Notes: generated by a model not told the origin, from the sequence alone. DNA of 32,686 nt from Clostridia bacterium (GCA_017407705.1 JAFQWA010000017.1:1-32686), one strand, 5' to 3'. Numbered from the stretch's first letter, positions 14,328-23,904 are shown. Numbers and translations: made by a program.

Positions 14328-15761
14328 TTAATTGTTAACTATCTGTACGGGAATACTGGGCAGTGACACGTCAAAGCAGGTATATTCATTTACAACACTG
14401 CTTGCACTTATCTTGCCGCCGTGGAGTCCCACAATGGTTTTTACTATATAAAGACCAAATCCCATTCCGGTTTTATCCTCACTTCTGGAACGGTCAGTCT
14501 TATAAAATCTTTCAAAAATACGGTTCAGCTCCATTTCCGACAAGCCTGCACCTGAATTTTTAATATGAATATTCACGTTACCGTGATTGTCGTCCTGCAC
14601 TTTTACGTAGATATATCCGTTTTCGGGGGTAAATTTAATAGCATTTTCTATTAAATTGTAAATAACCTGATATATCATATCCTTATCAGCAAAAAGATCT
14701 ACCTGACTGATTTCCTCAAGTCCTCTTATCTCAATGCCTTTACTCTCTATTTTCTGCTCAAAAGAAAGCATTATCCTAACCAACATATCCGTTACATTAA
14801 AATTAACGGGACTTAAAACAGCCTCCTCCGATTCAAGCTTGGATAACTGCAGCATAGAGTTTACCAGTCTTGACAAACGCTTAGTTTCATCGGAAACAAT
14901 ACGCAGATATCTTCCTTGGTCATCAGGCTTTATAGTACCGTCTAAAATGCCGTCCACAAAGCCGGAGATGGTGGTCATAGGGGTTTTCAGCTCGTGAGAC
15001 ACACTGGAGATAAAGCTTCGACGCATCTGCTCTAAGGATGCAAGAGATTTGGACATTTTATTAAAAGCTTCTGCCAGTTGACCTACCTCGTCCCGCTGAT
15101 ACACGGGTATTCTCATTAAAAAATCGCCTTTTTCCATATTTCGGGCAGCCTGTGCCATAAGACGCAGAGGTCTTGTCATTTGCGCAGAGGCAATGTATAT
15201 GGCGATAAATGCCATAACTATAACTATCAATGCACAAATCAGTATCAGCTTGAAGGTCTGGTTAAGATAGTAATCCAAGTCTGCTGAGGGCACCGATGCA
15301 AATACCGCACCCACAGTCTGATCGTTGTAATAGATAGGTGTTCCCACAGTGTAGCAGTTTTGGGAATACAAACCGCTCATAGACCCAACCTCGGAAAACT
15401 TACCCTTTAATGCCTGAGACATAATAGTTTTGCTGATAGTGGTCTTTTTATGGGGTGAGTCCTGAGACTCGTCTGAGCAAAGTACGTTTTTACCCTCTGC
15501 ATCCACAATGTAAATATCAGCGTCCACCGTTTGGGCAATAATGCTTATAACCGTAAAGGTCTGGGGTTTGAACTCGGGTGTTCCCAACGTTTTGGAAGAA
15601 ACGTCGGATATCAGCTGCACGTTTTTAGTGAGCAGATTGTTTTTCTCCGTAACCCACTGATTTCGGGAGAACACTATTAGTATGCTGCTGAAAATGGTAA
15701 AACTAACAAACAATATTGCTGCTGTGATGGAAAAATATTTTATAAAAATACTTTTTTTCAT
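14328..15761 (-). CDS. Sensor histidine kinase with extracellular sensor domain and HAMP
   Basis: 477 residues. Transmembrane helix 1 is at about 10-32, an extracellular sensor domain at about 33-168 (NADIYIVDAEGK, as in PAS/Cache-like sensors), helix 2 at about 171-193, and HAMP at about 194-246. The HisKA box is SSVSHELKTP with phospho-acceptor H256. The ATPase domain has the N box NLIENAIKF (N373), F box ERFY and G2 box GMGFGLYIV. The G1 box reads NSGAGL rather than DxGxG, a substitution I note but do not regard as disabling. No cytoplasmic PAS lies between HAMP and HisKA, unlike WalK. GGAGGA precedes the ATG. It pairs with the response regulator 17 bases upstream. Confidence 0.93.
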   Translation of the reverse strand: MKKSIFIKYFSITAAILFVSFTIFSSILIVFSRNQWVTEKNNLLTKNVQLISDVSSKTLGTPEFKPQTFTVISIIAQTVDADIYIVDAEGKNVLCSDESQDSPHKKTTISKTIMSQALKGKFSEVGSMSGLYSQNCYTVGTPIYYNDQTVGAVFASVPSADLDYYLNQTFKLILICALIVIVMAFIAIYIASAQMTRPLRLMAQAARNMEKGDFLMRIPVYQRDEVGQLAEAFNKMSKSLASLEQMRRSFISSVSHELKTPMTTISGFVDGILDGTIKPDDQGRYLRIVSDETKRLSRLVNSMLQLSKLESEEAVLSPVNFNVTDMLVRIMLSFEQKIESKGIEIRGLEEISQVDLFADKDMIYQVIYNLIENAIKFTPENGYIYVKVQDDNHGNVNIHIKNSGAGLSEMELNRIFERFYKTDRSRSEDKTGMGFGLYIVKTIVGLHGGKISASSVVNEYTCFDVSLPSIPVQIVNN

Positions 15762-15778
15762 AGTTCCTCCGCAGGGCG

Positions 15779-16465
15779 TTATTTTGTTTCAAACTTATAT
15801 CCTACGCCCCACACGGTTTTAAGGCTCCAATAATCCGAAACACCTTCCAGCTTCTCACGCAAACGCTTTACGTGAACGTCAACGGTACGGCTGTCACCGT
15901 AGTAATCAAAGCCCCATACCTCATCCAACAGTTGGTCACGGGTATAAACCTTGTTGGGGTTACTTGCAAGGTGATATATAAGTTCAAGCTCTTTTGGGGG
16001 TGTGTCGATGCTCTTGCCGTTTACTGTCAGCTCGTAGTTGGTAAGATTTATGGTAAGCTTATCAAACTCAACCTTTTTGATACCGCCGTTATCACTTGCA
16101 CCGCTGCGTCTTAACACAGCCTTTACTCTTGCAACAACTTCCTTGGCATCAAAGGGCTTAACGATATAATCGTCAGCACCAAGCTCTAAGCCCAGCACCT
16201 TATCAAAGGTCTCGCCTTTGGCAGTTACCATAATAATCGGCACGTCGCTCACCTTACGTATCTCACGGCACACCTGCCAACCATCAAGCTTTGGCATCAT
16301 AACGTCCAGCATTATAATTGAGGGGTTGAATTTGGGGAACATATCCACCGCCTGCTGACCGTCGTGGCACAGCATAACCTCATAACCCTCTTTTTCAAAA
16401 TACAGTCGCAAAAACTCACAAATATTATTGTCGTCATCCACGACCATTACCTTTATATCAGCCAT
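15779..16465 (-). CDS. OmpR/PhoB-family response regulator
   Basis: 228 residues. The receiver domain (1-120) has acidic residues D10-D12, phospho-acceptor D54 (MLDVMMP), T81 and K103. The winged-helix DNA-binding domain (about 130-226) ends with VDVHVKRLREKL and TVWGVGYKF. AAGGAGG precedes the ATG. It is the first gene of a run with the histidine kinase, HtrA and esterase, and so is the probable activator of that run. It diverges from the dehydrogenase gene across a 198-base gap. No consensus promoter stands out for it, which would fit activation by its own product. Confidence 0.95.
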   Translation of the reverse strand: MADIKVMVVDDDNNICEFLRLYFEKEGYEVMLCHDGQQAVDMFPKFNPSIIMLDVMMPKLDGWQVCREIRKVSDVPIIMVTAKGETFDKVLGLELGADDYIVKPFDAKEVVARVKAVLRRSGASDNGGIKKVEFDKLTINLTNYELTVNGKSIDTPPKELELIYHLASNPNKVYTRDQLLDEVWGFDYYGDSRTVDVHVKRLREKLEGVSDYWSLKTVWGVGYKFETK

Positions 16466-16599
16466 ATTACAGTAAACCTCCTTGAAAATTCACTTCACTG
16501 TAAACAGTATAATATTTTCTGCATCAAAAATGATGAACTTTCTATAAACACATTATAGAACATTTTTTAATAAAAGGCTATAATTTTTAGTAAAATTTG

Positions 16600-16628
16600 T
16601 TGATATATTTATTTTTTTATTATATAAT
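16600..16628 (+). promoter_or_regulatory. Promoter of the hydroxyacid dehydrogenase gene
   Basis: TTGATA (16600-16605) and TATAAT (16623-16628) are spaced 17 bases, in the AT-rich divergent region 16466-16663. The leader is about 30 bases. Confidence 0.8.
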
Positions 16629-16663
16629 TGAGTGGAAATATATTCATTGTAAGGAATGCCTAT

Positions 16664-17611
16664 ATGAAAATTACAATTCTCGATGGATACACCACCAATC
16701 CCGGTGATTTAAGCTTTGAAGGCTTTGAGCAGTTTGGTCAGGTGGATTATTATGACCGTACCCCTGCTGAGCTTACAGTACAGCGTGCTAAGGGTGCTCA
16801 GGTGGTTATAACCAACAAGACTCTTTTGGGGGCAGACGTTTTAAAGCAGTTGCCCGATTGTAAGTACATAGGACTGCTGTCCACCGGCTATGACGTGGTG
16901 GACCTTGATTATACCAATGAAAATGGCATTACAGTGTGCAACATTCCTTCTTACAGCACTGAGGCGGTGGCTCAATCCACCTTTGCACACATTTTAAATA
17001 TAGCCAATCAGGTAAAGCTTCATTCCGATTGTGTTAAAGCAGGTGAGTGGGCTGCCTGTAATGACTTCTGCTTTATGAAGTCACCGCTTTTTGAGTTGCA
17101 GGGCAAAACCCTTGGTTTGTTTGGATTTGGCAGAATAGCAAAGTCGGTGGCAAATATTGCAAAGAGCTTTGGTATGAAGGTTATCGGATACAGCAGAAGC
17201 GGTTTTGAACACGAGTTTGTTCAGTCGGTAAGCTTAGACGAGCTGTTTTGTATGTCTGATATTTTGAGCTTACACGCACCGCTTAATCCCGGCACAAACG
17301 GAATCATCTGCAAGGATAACATTGATAAGATGAAAGACGGTGCGGTGATCATAAACACCTCCAGAGGTAAGCTTATCAACGAGCAGCATCTGGCAGACGC
17401 CTTAATGAGCGGCAAAATTGCAGCAGCGGGAGTGGACGTTTTAAGCACTGAACCACCTAAAGCAGATAACCCCCTTGTAGGCTGTAAAAACTGTTATATC
17501 ACACCCCATATTGCCTGGGCAGCTACCGAGACACGTGGACGTCTTGTGGATATAGCGGTAAAAAATCTTGAAGCATTTTTAAATGGAAATCCAATAAATA
17601 CTGTTAAATAA
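16664..17611 (+). CDS. D-2-hydroxyacid dehydrogenase (glycerate dehydrogenase-like)
   Basis: 315 residues. The NAD-binding fold has GLFGFGRIAK (151-160). Catalytic residues are R234 (NTSRG), E263 (GVDVLSTEPP) and H282 (TPHIAWA), the canonical Arg-Glu-His set. Such enzymes reduce 2-keto acids (hydroxypyruvate, pyruvate, 2-ketoisocaproate and others) to D-hydroxyacids; the substrate is not readable from sequence. The start is the ATG at 16664, behind AAGGAA; the frame is open further upstream from 16628, but that overlaps the promoter. The FAD oxidoreductase gene begins 15 bases after its stop, so they are co-transcribed. Confidence 0.9.
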   Translation: MKITILDGYTTNPGDLSFEGFEQFGQVDYYDRTPAELTVQRAKGAQVVITNKTLLGADVLKQLPDCKYIGLLSTGYDVVDLDYTNENGITVCNIPSYSTEAVAQSTFAHILNIANQVKLHSDCVKAGEWAACNDFCFMKSPLFELQGKTLGLFGFGRIAKSVANIAKSFGMKVIGYSRSGFEHEFVQSVSLDELFCMSDILSLHAPLNPGTNGIICKDNIDKMKDGAVIINTSRGKLINEQHLADALMSGKIAAAGVDVLSTEPPKADNPLVGCKNCYITPHIAWAATETRGRLVDIAVKNLEAFLNGNPINTVK

Positions 17612-17626
17612 AAGGAGATCGTTTTT

Positions 17627-18994
17627 ATGAGTAAGTATCAGCTTAAACCTCGTGAGGTAGAACTTTGCGACAAATATGACGTTATCGTTTGCGGTGGCGG
17701 TCCTGCAGGATGTGCAGCAGCAACCGCAGCAGCAAGAGAGGGTGCAAAAACTCTGCTTATCGAAGCCAGCGGTATGCTGGGCGGTATGGCATCTTTAGCA
17801 CTGGTTAACGCTTGGACTCCCTATTCCGATCACGAAAAGGTGATTTACGGCGGCTTGTCTAAATATGTTTTTGAAACAACAAAGAGCTATATGCCCCACG
17901 TTGATAAAAACGCTACCGAGTGGGTGCCTATCGACTATGAAGCGTTAAAGGGCATTTACGATGATATGGTAACCTCTGCAGGTGCAGACATTTTGTTCCA
18001 CAGCTTCCTTTCTGCTGTTGAAATGAAGGATGACAACACTGTTGATACTATTATCGTAAGTAATAAATTCGGTCTTACTGCATATAAGGCAAAGGTTTTT
18101 GTTGACTGCACAGGTGACGCTGACCTTTGTGCATGGGCAGGTGCTGAGTATGGCAAGGGCTCCGAAACAGGTGAGCTTCAGCCTGCAACACACTGCTTTG
18201 TGCTGTCAAACGTTGACGAGTACGGCTACAATTACTCTTACGGAATTATGCATCCCGGCAACCAGAACAGCCCCATACATAAGATCGTTGAAGAGGGCAA
18301 GTACGACATTCCCGACAAGCATATGTGCAACGACTTTATCGGTCCTAAGACCATGGGCTTTAACGCAGGTCACGTTTGGGGCGTTGACAACACCGATCCC
18401 ATTACCGTATCAAAGGGCCTTATTGAAGGCAGAAAGCTTGCAAGACGTATGCGTGACGCTTTGGCTGAGTATCATCCCAAGGCTTTTGCTAATGCTTATT
18501 TGGCAGCCACCGGTTCTAATATCGGTGTTCGTGAGACCAGAAGAATTATGGGTGACTATATCTTCACCATTGAGGATTACGCTAACCGCAGCAGCTTTGC
18601 TGATGAAATCTGCAGAAACAACTATTATATCGACATCCACAATACTAAAGAAGAAGGCGAAGAGCAGAAAAAGGGTAAGAGTATGTGGTCGGATGAACGC
18701 TACGGTCATTACGGCGCAGGCGAATCCCACGGTATTCCTTACCGTTGCCTTACTCCTAAGGGACTTACCAACGTTTTGGTTGCAGGACGTTGTATCTCCT
18801 CTGACCGTATTGCTCAGGGCAGCCTTAGAATTATGCCTGCTTGTCTTTGCACAGGCGAGGCTGCAGGTCTGGCTGCTAAGATCGCTGCTGAAAGCGACAA
18901 GGTTGACGTACATACAGTAGATACTCAGCGTTTAAGAAAACGCCTTATTGAGCACGGCGGATATCTGCCTAAGCTGCCTACTGATACATTTTAA
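17627..18994 (+). CDS. FAD-dependent oxidoreductase (FAD_oxidored type)
   Basis: 455 residues. An N-terminal dinucleotide fold, DVIVCGGGPAGCAAA (about 18-32), is followed by a conserved acidic residue in LLIEASGMLGGMAS. FVDCTGDADL falls at about 162-171. The C-terminal FAD clamp is NVLVAGRCISSDRIAQGSLRIMPACLCTGEAAG. This layout matches the FAD_oxidored family, whose members are mostly uncharacterised dehydrogenases acting on hydroxy- or keto-acids and sugars. No signal peptide, so cytosolic. AAAGGAG precedes the ATG. With the hydroxyacid dehydrogenase it makes a two-gene unit; both are redox enzymes, so they plausibly handle one substrate, but that is inference. Confidence 0.85.
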   Translation: MSKYQLKPREVELCDKYDVIVCGGGPAGCAAATAAAREGAKTLLIEASGMLGGMASLALVNAWTPYSDHEKVIYGGLSKYVFETTKSYMPHVDKNATEWVPIDYEALKGIYDDMVTSAGADILFHSFLSAVEMKDDNTVDTIIVSNKFGLTAYKAKVFVDCTGDADLCAWAGAEYGKGSETGELQPATHCFVLSNVDEYGYNYSYGIMHPGNQNSPIHKIVEEGKYDIPDKHMCNDFIGPKTMGFNAGHVWGVDNTDPITVSKGLIEGRKLARRMRDALAEYHPKAFANAYLAATGSNIGVRETRRIMGDYIFTIEDYANRSSFADEICRNNYYIDIHNTKEEGEEQKKGKSMWSDERYGHYGAGESHGIPYRCLTPKGLTNVLVAGRCISSDRIAQGSLRIMPACLCTGEAAGLAAKIAAESDKVDVHTVDTQRLRKRLIEHGGYLPKLPTDTF

Positions 18995-19013
18995 TAAAAT
19001 ATAGAAAAAATAC

Positions 19014-19042
19014 TTGCAATTATGAATATACTGTGATATACT
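19014..19042 (+). promoter_or_regulatory. Promoter of the rimP-nusA-infB operon
   Basis: TTGCAA (19014-19019) and TATACT (19037-19042) are spaced 17 bases, with TGTGA extending the -10. RNA would start near 19049. Confidence 0.8.
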
Positions 19043-19061
19043 CATACAAGTGATTATGTGT

Positions 19062-19099
19062 TAGACGAAAGAGTGGGGCGACCCGCTCTTTCGTGTCTA
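19062..19099 (+). other. Stable hairpin in the rimP operon leader
   Basis: TAGAC-GAAAGAG-TGGG pairs with CCCG-CTCTTTC-(GT)-GTCTA around a GCGA tetraloop (19078-19081). No U tract follows, so it does not terminate. It sits just inside the predicted transcript start, about 40 bases before rimP. Similar stems precede rimP in other Firmicutes (from memory). Confidence 0.65.
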
Positions 19100-19138
19100 T
19101 ATAAGGGTTTTTAAAAATTCAATGTAAAGGATGGATTT

Positions 19139-19609
19139 GTGAAGATGGCAGGAAGTACAGCAGACAGAGTGAGATCACTGGCAGAGCCTATTGCAGCTGA
19201 GCTGAACCTTCGTATCTGGGATGTCAGGTATGTAAAAGAGGGAGCTTCTTGGTTTTTGCGTATTTTTATCGACAGTGATGAGGGCATCACCATTGACGAT
19301 TGTGAAAACTTCTCCCGTGCTATTGATGCGCCCTTAGACGAAGCAGATATGATAAGCGAAAGCTACTATCTTGAGGTTTCGTCACCGGGTCTTGGCAGAG
19401 AACTGACCCGTCCTGAGCATTTTGAGATATTAAAGGGTGAGGAGATAAAAGTTCGTCTTATCCGCCCGAAAGACGGTCAGAAGGAATTTGAAGGAATTTT
19501 GCAGTCCTTTGAAAACGACACAGTAAGTATTTTAAGCGGTACCGAGGTTTTAAGCTTTACAAAGGCTGAGATCTCAAAAGTTCGTCTTAATGATGATAAA
19601 GATATTTAA
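19139..19609 (+). CDS. rimP: Ribosome maturation factor RimP
   Basis: 156 residues. The N-terminal domain has LAEPIAAELNLRIWDVRYVKEG and FLRIFIDSDEGITIDDCENFSRAID; the conserved YYLEVSSPGLGRELTR leads into the C-terminal SH3-like domain. RimP helps 30S assembly around S12 and the central pseudoknot. The start is the GTG at 19139, seven bases after AAAGGA; an ATG two codons later is too far from that site. First gene of the rimP-nusA-infB operon. Confidence 0.93.
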   Translation: MKMAGSTADRVRSLAEPIAAELNLRIWDVRYVKEGASWFLRIFIDSDEGITIDDCENFSRAIDAPLDEADMISESYYLEVSSPGLGRELTRPEHFEILKGEEIKVRLIRPKDGQKEFEGILQSFENDTVSILSGTEVLSFTKAEISKVRLNDDKDI

Positions 19610-19624
19610 GAAAAGGTGGAAAAA

Positions 19625-20677
19625 ATGAAAAATAATGAGTTTTTTGAAGCATTAAAATTTATGGAGGCTGAAAAGGGCGTTCCTGCAGTGTATATTGCAG
19701 AAAAGATCAGCAACGCTATTGTTGTTGCAGCACGCCGTGATTACGACGGTTGTGACGTTGTGCATTGCGATATCGACGTTGAGAACAATAAGTTCCGCGT
19801 TTATGTTCGCAAAGAGGTTGTGGAGGAGATCGAAAACGAGTATGAGCAGATCCTTCCCGATGAGGCAAAGCGTTATTCCAAGAAGGCTAAAGTAGGCGAT
19901 TTTGTTGAGATCGAGCTGGATACCAAAAAATTTGGCAGAATCGTTGCTCAGACTGCTAAACACGTTATCCGTCAGGGTATCCGTGAGGCAGAGCACGGTA
20001 TGGTACTGCAGGAGTTCCAGAGCCGTCACCACGAGATCGTCACTGCAAACGTTTTGCGTATTGACCCCAAAACAGGCAACGCTACCGTTGAGATCGGCAA
20101 GAGCGAGGCAATACTGCCTAAGACCGAGCAGGTAGAGAGCGAGGCATTGCAGGAGGGTCAGAAGATCAAGGTTTATATCGTTGACGTTAAGGATACTGAA
20201 AAAGGCCCCAAGATCATGATCTCAAGAACACATCCCGGTCTTGTAAAACGTCTTTTTGAAATGGAGGTTCCCGAGATTTTTGACGGTACCGTTGAGATCA
20301 AGGCAATTTCCCGTGAGGCAGGCTCCAGAACCAAGATGGCTGTTTGGTCAAAGGATGAAGAGGTTGATCCTATCGGTGCTTGTATCGGTCCTAAGGGCTC
20401 CAGAGTTGCAAAGATCGTTGAGGAGTTAGTAGGCGAGAAAATCGATATCGTTAAATATTCCGATGATATTTCCGCGTTTATTTCAGAAGCATTATCTCCT
20501 GCAAGAGTAGTTTCTGTTGAGGTAGTTGACGAGGCTGCCCGTTCTTGCAAGGTAACTGTTCCGGATAACCAGCTTTCACTGGCTATCGGTAACAAGGGTC
20601 AGAACGCACGTTTAGCTGCTAAGCTTACAGGCTGGAAAATAGACATCAGACCCGAAAGCGGATATTACGGCGAATAA
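19625..20677 (+). CDS. nusA: Transcription termination/antitermination factor NusA
   Basis: 350 residues: RNA-polymerase-binding N-terminal domain (1-125, FFEALKFMEAEKGV), S1 (about 130-200, VTANVLRIDPKTGNATVEI), KH1 (about 230-300, DPIGACIGPKGSRV) and KH2 (about 300-345, LAIGNKGQNARLAAKLTGW). The acidic repeats of proteobacterial NusA are absent, as usual in Firmicutes. The ATG at 19625 follows AGGTGG; a GTG nine bases earlier overlaps that site. NusA stimulates pausing and termination and connects the operon to transcription control. Confidence 0.96.
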   Translation: MKNNEFFEALKFMEAEKGVPAVYIAEKISNAIVVAARRDYDGCDVVHCDIDVENNKFRVYVRKEVVEEIENEYEQILPDEAKRYSKKAKVGDFVEIELDTKKFGRIVAQTAKHVIRQGIREAEHGMVLQEFQSRHHEIVTANVLRIDPKTGNATVEIGKSEAILPKTEQVESEALQEGQKIKVYIVDVKDTEKGPKIMISRTHPGLVKRLFEMEVPEIFDGTVEIKAISREAGSRTKMAVWSKDEEVDPIGACIGPKGSRVAKIVEELVGEKIDIVKYSDDISAFISEALSPARVVSVEVVDEAARSCKVTVPDNQLSLAIGNKGQNARLAAKLTGWKIDIRPESGYYGE

Positions 20678-20712
20678 TAAATATTTGATTTAACACAAAG
20701 GGAGGTAATTTT

Positions 20713-20982
20713 GTGCAAACTAAAAAGGTGCCCATGAGAATGTGTACCGGTTGCGGCGAAATGAAGCCGAAAAAGGAACTGGTGCGTGTGGTTAAAAATA
20801 AAGAAGGCGAAATATCCTTAGACCTTACAGGCAAAAAAGCCGGCAGAGGTGCTTATGTTTGCCGCTCCCGAGAGTGTCTTTTAAAGGCAAAGAAAAACAA
20901 GCGTCTGTCCAACGCTTTTGAGTGTCAGATACCCGATGAAATATTTGAACAAATGCTGGAGGAAATGAATGACGCAGAATAA
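20713..20982 (+). CDS. rnpM: YlxR / RnpM family RNA-binding protein (RNase P modulator)
   Basis: 89 residues with the family motifs RMCTGCGEMKPKKELVRVV and GRGAYVCRSRECLLKAKK. The GTG at 20713 follows GGGAGG at seven bases. YlxR (RnpM) has been described as binding RNase P RNA and modulating its activity. It stands between nusA and ylxQ, the standard Firmicutes position, and overlaps ylxQ by 14 bases. Confidence 0.92.
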   Translation: MQTKKVPMRMCTGCGEMKPKKELVRVVKNKEGEISLDLTGKKAGRGAYVCRSRECLLKAKKNKRLSNAFECQIPDEIFEQMLEEMNDAE

Positions 20983-21283
20983 CAGATTTTTATCCTTGTT
21001 AGGGTTAGCAAGAAAAGCTAATAAGGTGGCACTGGGCTACGATAAAGCACTGGAATCCATCCACCGCGGAAAGTGCGTTGCGGTGTTTACTGCAGCTGAC
21101 TTGTCCGAGAAAACCCGCAGAGGACTTATCTTTGCCGCTGAAGAAACAAATATTAAGGTAATTACTGTAAGCCACACCGTGTTTGATATAACAAACGCAG
21201 TGGGTCAGAAAACCGGAATCGTTGCGGTTACGGATAAAGGCTTTGCTGACAAACTTGTTTTACTTAACAGTCAGCAGATTTAA
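20969..21283 (+). CDS. ylxQ: L7Ae/L30e-family RNA-binding protein YlxQ
   Basis: 104 residues with the L7Ae-like core: [42 protein letters not shown], and [17 protein letters not shown]. Family members bind kink-turn RNA; the role of this operon-linked copy is not established. Its ATG at 20969 lies inside the end of rnpM, which implies coupled translation. Confidence 0.9.
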   Translation: MTQNNRFLSLLGLARKANKVALGYDKALESIHRGKCVAVFTAADLSEKTRRGLIFAAEETNIKVITVSHTVFDITNAVGQKTGIVAVTDKGFADKLVLLNSQQI

Positions 21284-21348
21284 TATATATTTCCGATACA
21301 ATGCTTTTCGGTGAAGTAATACCGCCGAAGAAAGGAATGATTTGTTTT

Positions 21349-23898
21349 ATGATGATAAAATACCGTGTGCACGAGGTTGCTAAGGATTTTGATATTAACG
21401 CTAAGGACGTTATCGACATTCTTAAGGTGAACAACGAAAGTGCCGCATATAAAAATATGACTGCCCTTGAGGAAGCAGACTTAAACTACCTTTTCGATGT
21501 TATCACAGCAAAAAATCAGGTAAAGAGCTTTGATGAGTATTTTGCTATGGGCGAAGAGGCAAGAAAGGTACGTCAGGAGCAAAAGCAGAAGGCTAAGGCT
21601 GAGATGTTGGCTCAGCAGCAGGCTTTGGCAGACCAGCTCAGAGCGGCTCAAAAGGCAGCCGAGGAAGCAAAGAAGGCTCCTAAAGAGGAGAAAAAAGCTG
21701 AAGCTAAGGCTGAAGTAAAGACCGAAGTTAAACCTGAGGTGAAAGCTGAAAAGCCCGCCAATAAAAAGCCTGAAACTAAGGTAGAGAAGACTGAAAAGGA
21801 AAAACAGGAGCCCGCTAAAAAGCCCGAAAACAAAAAAGCTCCTGCTGCAAAACGTCAGGATACTCCTATCAGAGAAAAACAGCTTAAGGATAAGCCTAAC
21901 AACAATGCAGCTCCCAAGAAAACAGTGGAGATGCACAGAATCGACACAAGATCCACAAACGTTGATCTTGATAAGTACAATGAAAAGTATGATACTATTG
22001 CACCTGCTAATAAGTATGGTGACAATGTTCAGAGAAAACAGAAAATACATCAGAAATCCCAGATGTACCGTAAGGGCAACAAGGGAACTAAGCGTGAGAC
22101 TGAGGCTGATAAGCTGAGAAAGATCCAGCTTGAGCGTATTAAGGCGAAACCCATTGAGATCACCGTTGGTGACGAGATCACTGTTGGTGAGTTGGCATCA
22201 CGTCTTAAAAAGACCGCTACTGAGGTTATCAAACAGCTTATGATGCTGGGTATGATGGTTAACGTTAACGAGGTTATCGACTATGATACCGCTGAGATCG
22301 TAGCAACTGAAATGGGTGCAAAGGTTACCCGTGAGGTAGTTGTTACTATTGAGGAGCGTATTATGGACATCACCGAGGATAAAGAGGAAGACTTGCTTCC
22401 CAGAGACCCCGTTGTTGTTGTTATGGGTCACGTTGACCACGGTAAGACCTCATTGCTTGACAGCATCAGAAAAACCAGCGTTACAGCCACCGAGGCAGGC
22501 GGTATCACACAGCATATCGGTGCTTACAGAGTTCAGGCAAACGGCAGAAACATCACCTTCCTTGACACTCCCGGACACGCAGCCTTCACCTCAATGCGTC
22601 AGCGTGGCGCACAGGTTACTGACGTTGCTATCCTGGTTGTTGCCGCAGACGACGGTATTATGCCCCAGACCATTGAGGCTATAAACCACGCTAAGGCAGC
22701 AGGAGTACAGATCGTTGTTGCTATCAACAAAATGGATAAACCCGGCACTACCACCGATAAAATTATGCAGCAGTTAACTGAGCATGAATTGGTTCCCGAG
22801 GAGTGGGGCGGCGACGTTATCTGCGTTCCCGTATCTGCTCTTACAGGTATGAATATCGACACCCTTTTGGAAAACGTTCTGCTGGTTGCGGATATGCAGG
22901 AATTAAAGGCTAATCCTAACCGTAAGGCAAAGGGTGCCGTTATTGAAGCAAGACTTGATAAGGGCCGTGGTCCCGTTGCAACTATTCTGGTGCAAAACGG
23001 AACACTGCGTACCGGCGATATTATCGTTGCAGGTACATCAGTAGGTCACGTCCGTGTTATGCTTAACGACCGTGGTGAGCGTGTGGCTGAGGCAGGTCCC
23101 TCAGTTCCTGTTGAGATCACCGGTCTTGATGACGTTCCCTCAGCAGGTGACAGCTTTGATGCTGTTTCTGATGAGCGTCTGGCACGTGAGCTGGTTGAAC
23201 AGCGCCGTACCCAGATGAAAGAGGAAGAATTTAACCGTTATCAGAAGGTTACTTTGGATAACCTGTTTGATCAGCTCCAGCAGGGCGAGATGAAAGAGCT
23301 TAACATCATTGTTAAGGCCGACGTTCAGGGCTCTGTTGAGGCAGTCCGTCAGTCACTTGAAAAGCTTTCCAACGAAGAGGTTGTGGTTAAAGTTATCCAC
23401 GGCGGCGTTGGTGCTGTAAGTGAGTCCGACGTTATGCTTGCAAACGCATCAAATGCTATCATTGTTGGCTTTAACGTACGTCCCGATCCCGTTGCTAAGG
23501 AAAATGCCGAGCGTGACGGTGTGGATATGCGTTTGTACCGTATTATCTACGATTGTATCGAGGAGATCGAAGCCGCTATCAAGGGTATGCTTGCACCTAA
23601 ATTCCGTGAGGTACAGCTTGGTAGAATCGAGGTTCGTCAGGTTTACAAGATCTCCAACGTTGGCGCTATTGCAGGTTGCTACGTGCTTGACGGTAAGGTT
23701 ACCCGTGCTGCACAGATCCGTGTAGTACGTGACGGTATCGTTATCACCGAGGATAAGATCGACAGCTTGCGTCGTTTTAAGGATGACGTAAAAGAGGTTG
23801 CATCCAACTACGAGTGCGGTATCGGTCTTGAGAAGTTCAACGATATCAAGGAAGGCGACATATTTGAAGCCTTTATAATAGAAGAATACCGAGATTAG
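21349..23898 (+). CDS. infB: Translation initiation factor IF-2
   Basis: 849 residues. A small N-terminal IF2_N domain ([22 protein letters not shown]) is followed by an Ala/Lys/Glu/Pro-rich linker of about 170 residues and a second IF2_N-like domain just before the G domain. The G domain has GHVDHGKTS (about 359), DTPGH (about 405) and NKMD (about 459); beta-barrel and C-terminal fMet-tRNA-binding domains complete it. The family N-terminus favours the ATG at 21349; AAAGGA is 12 bases away, a bit distant. Upstream in-frame ATGs (21301, 21337) are less likely. The 3' neighbour rbfA is separated by a structured 137-base insert. Confidence 0.95.
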   Translation: MMIKYRVHEVAKDFDINAKDVIDILKVNNESAAYKNMTALEEADLNYLFDVITAKNQVKSFDEYFAMGEEARKVRQEQKQKAKAEMLAQQQALADQLRAAQKAAEEAKKAPKEEKKAEAKAEVKTEVKPEVKAEKPANKKPETKVEKTEKEKQEPAKKPENKKAPAAKRQDTPIREKQLKDKPNNNAAPKKTVEMHRIDTRSTNVDLDKYNEKYDTIAPANKYGDNVQRKQKIHQKSQMYRKGNKGTKRETEADKLRKIQLERIKAKPIEITVGDEITVGELASRLKKTATEVIKQLMMLGMMVNVNEVIDYDTAEIVATEMGAKVTREVVVTIEERIMDITEDKEEDLLPRDPVVVVMGHVDHGKTSLLDSIRKTSVTATEAGGITQHIGAYRVQANGRNITFLDTPGHAAFTSMRQRGAQVTDVAILVVAADDGIMPQTIEAINHAKAAGVQIVVAINKMDKPGTTTDKIMQQLTEHELVPEEWGGDVICVPVSALTGMNIDTLLENVLLVADMQELKANPNRKAKGAVIEARLDKGRGPVATILVQNGTLRTGDIIVAGTSVGHVRVMLNDRGERVAEAGPSVPVEITGLDDVPSAGDSFDAVSDERLARELVEQRRTQMKEEEFNRYQKVTLDNLFDQLQQGEMKELNIIVKADVQGSVEAVRQSLEKLSNEEVVVKVIHGGVGAVSESDVMLANASNAIIVGFNVRPDPVAKENAERDGVDMRLYRIIYDCIEEIEAAIKGMLAPKFREVQLGRIEVRQVYKISNVGAIAGCYVLDGKVTRAAQIRVVRDGIVITEDKIDSLRRFKDDVKEVASNYECGIGLEKFNDIKEGDIFEAFIIEEYRD

Positions 23899-23904
23899 TA
23901 GTAC

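Noticed and set aside
18099-18920. A 273-codon frame on the plus strand overlapping the FAD oxidoreductase
   Set aside because: It lies wholly within a well-conserved enzyme gene in another frame, has no recognisable domain, and its composition is that of a shifted shadow.
21700-21850. Lys/Glu/Ala/Pro-rich DNA repeats inside infB as a tandem repeat element
   Set aside because: This is the normal low-complexity linker of IF-2 with ordinary codons, not a separate element.
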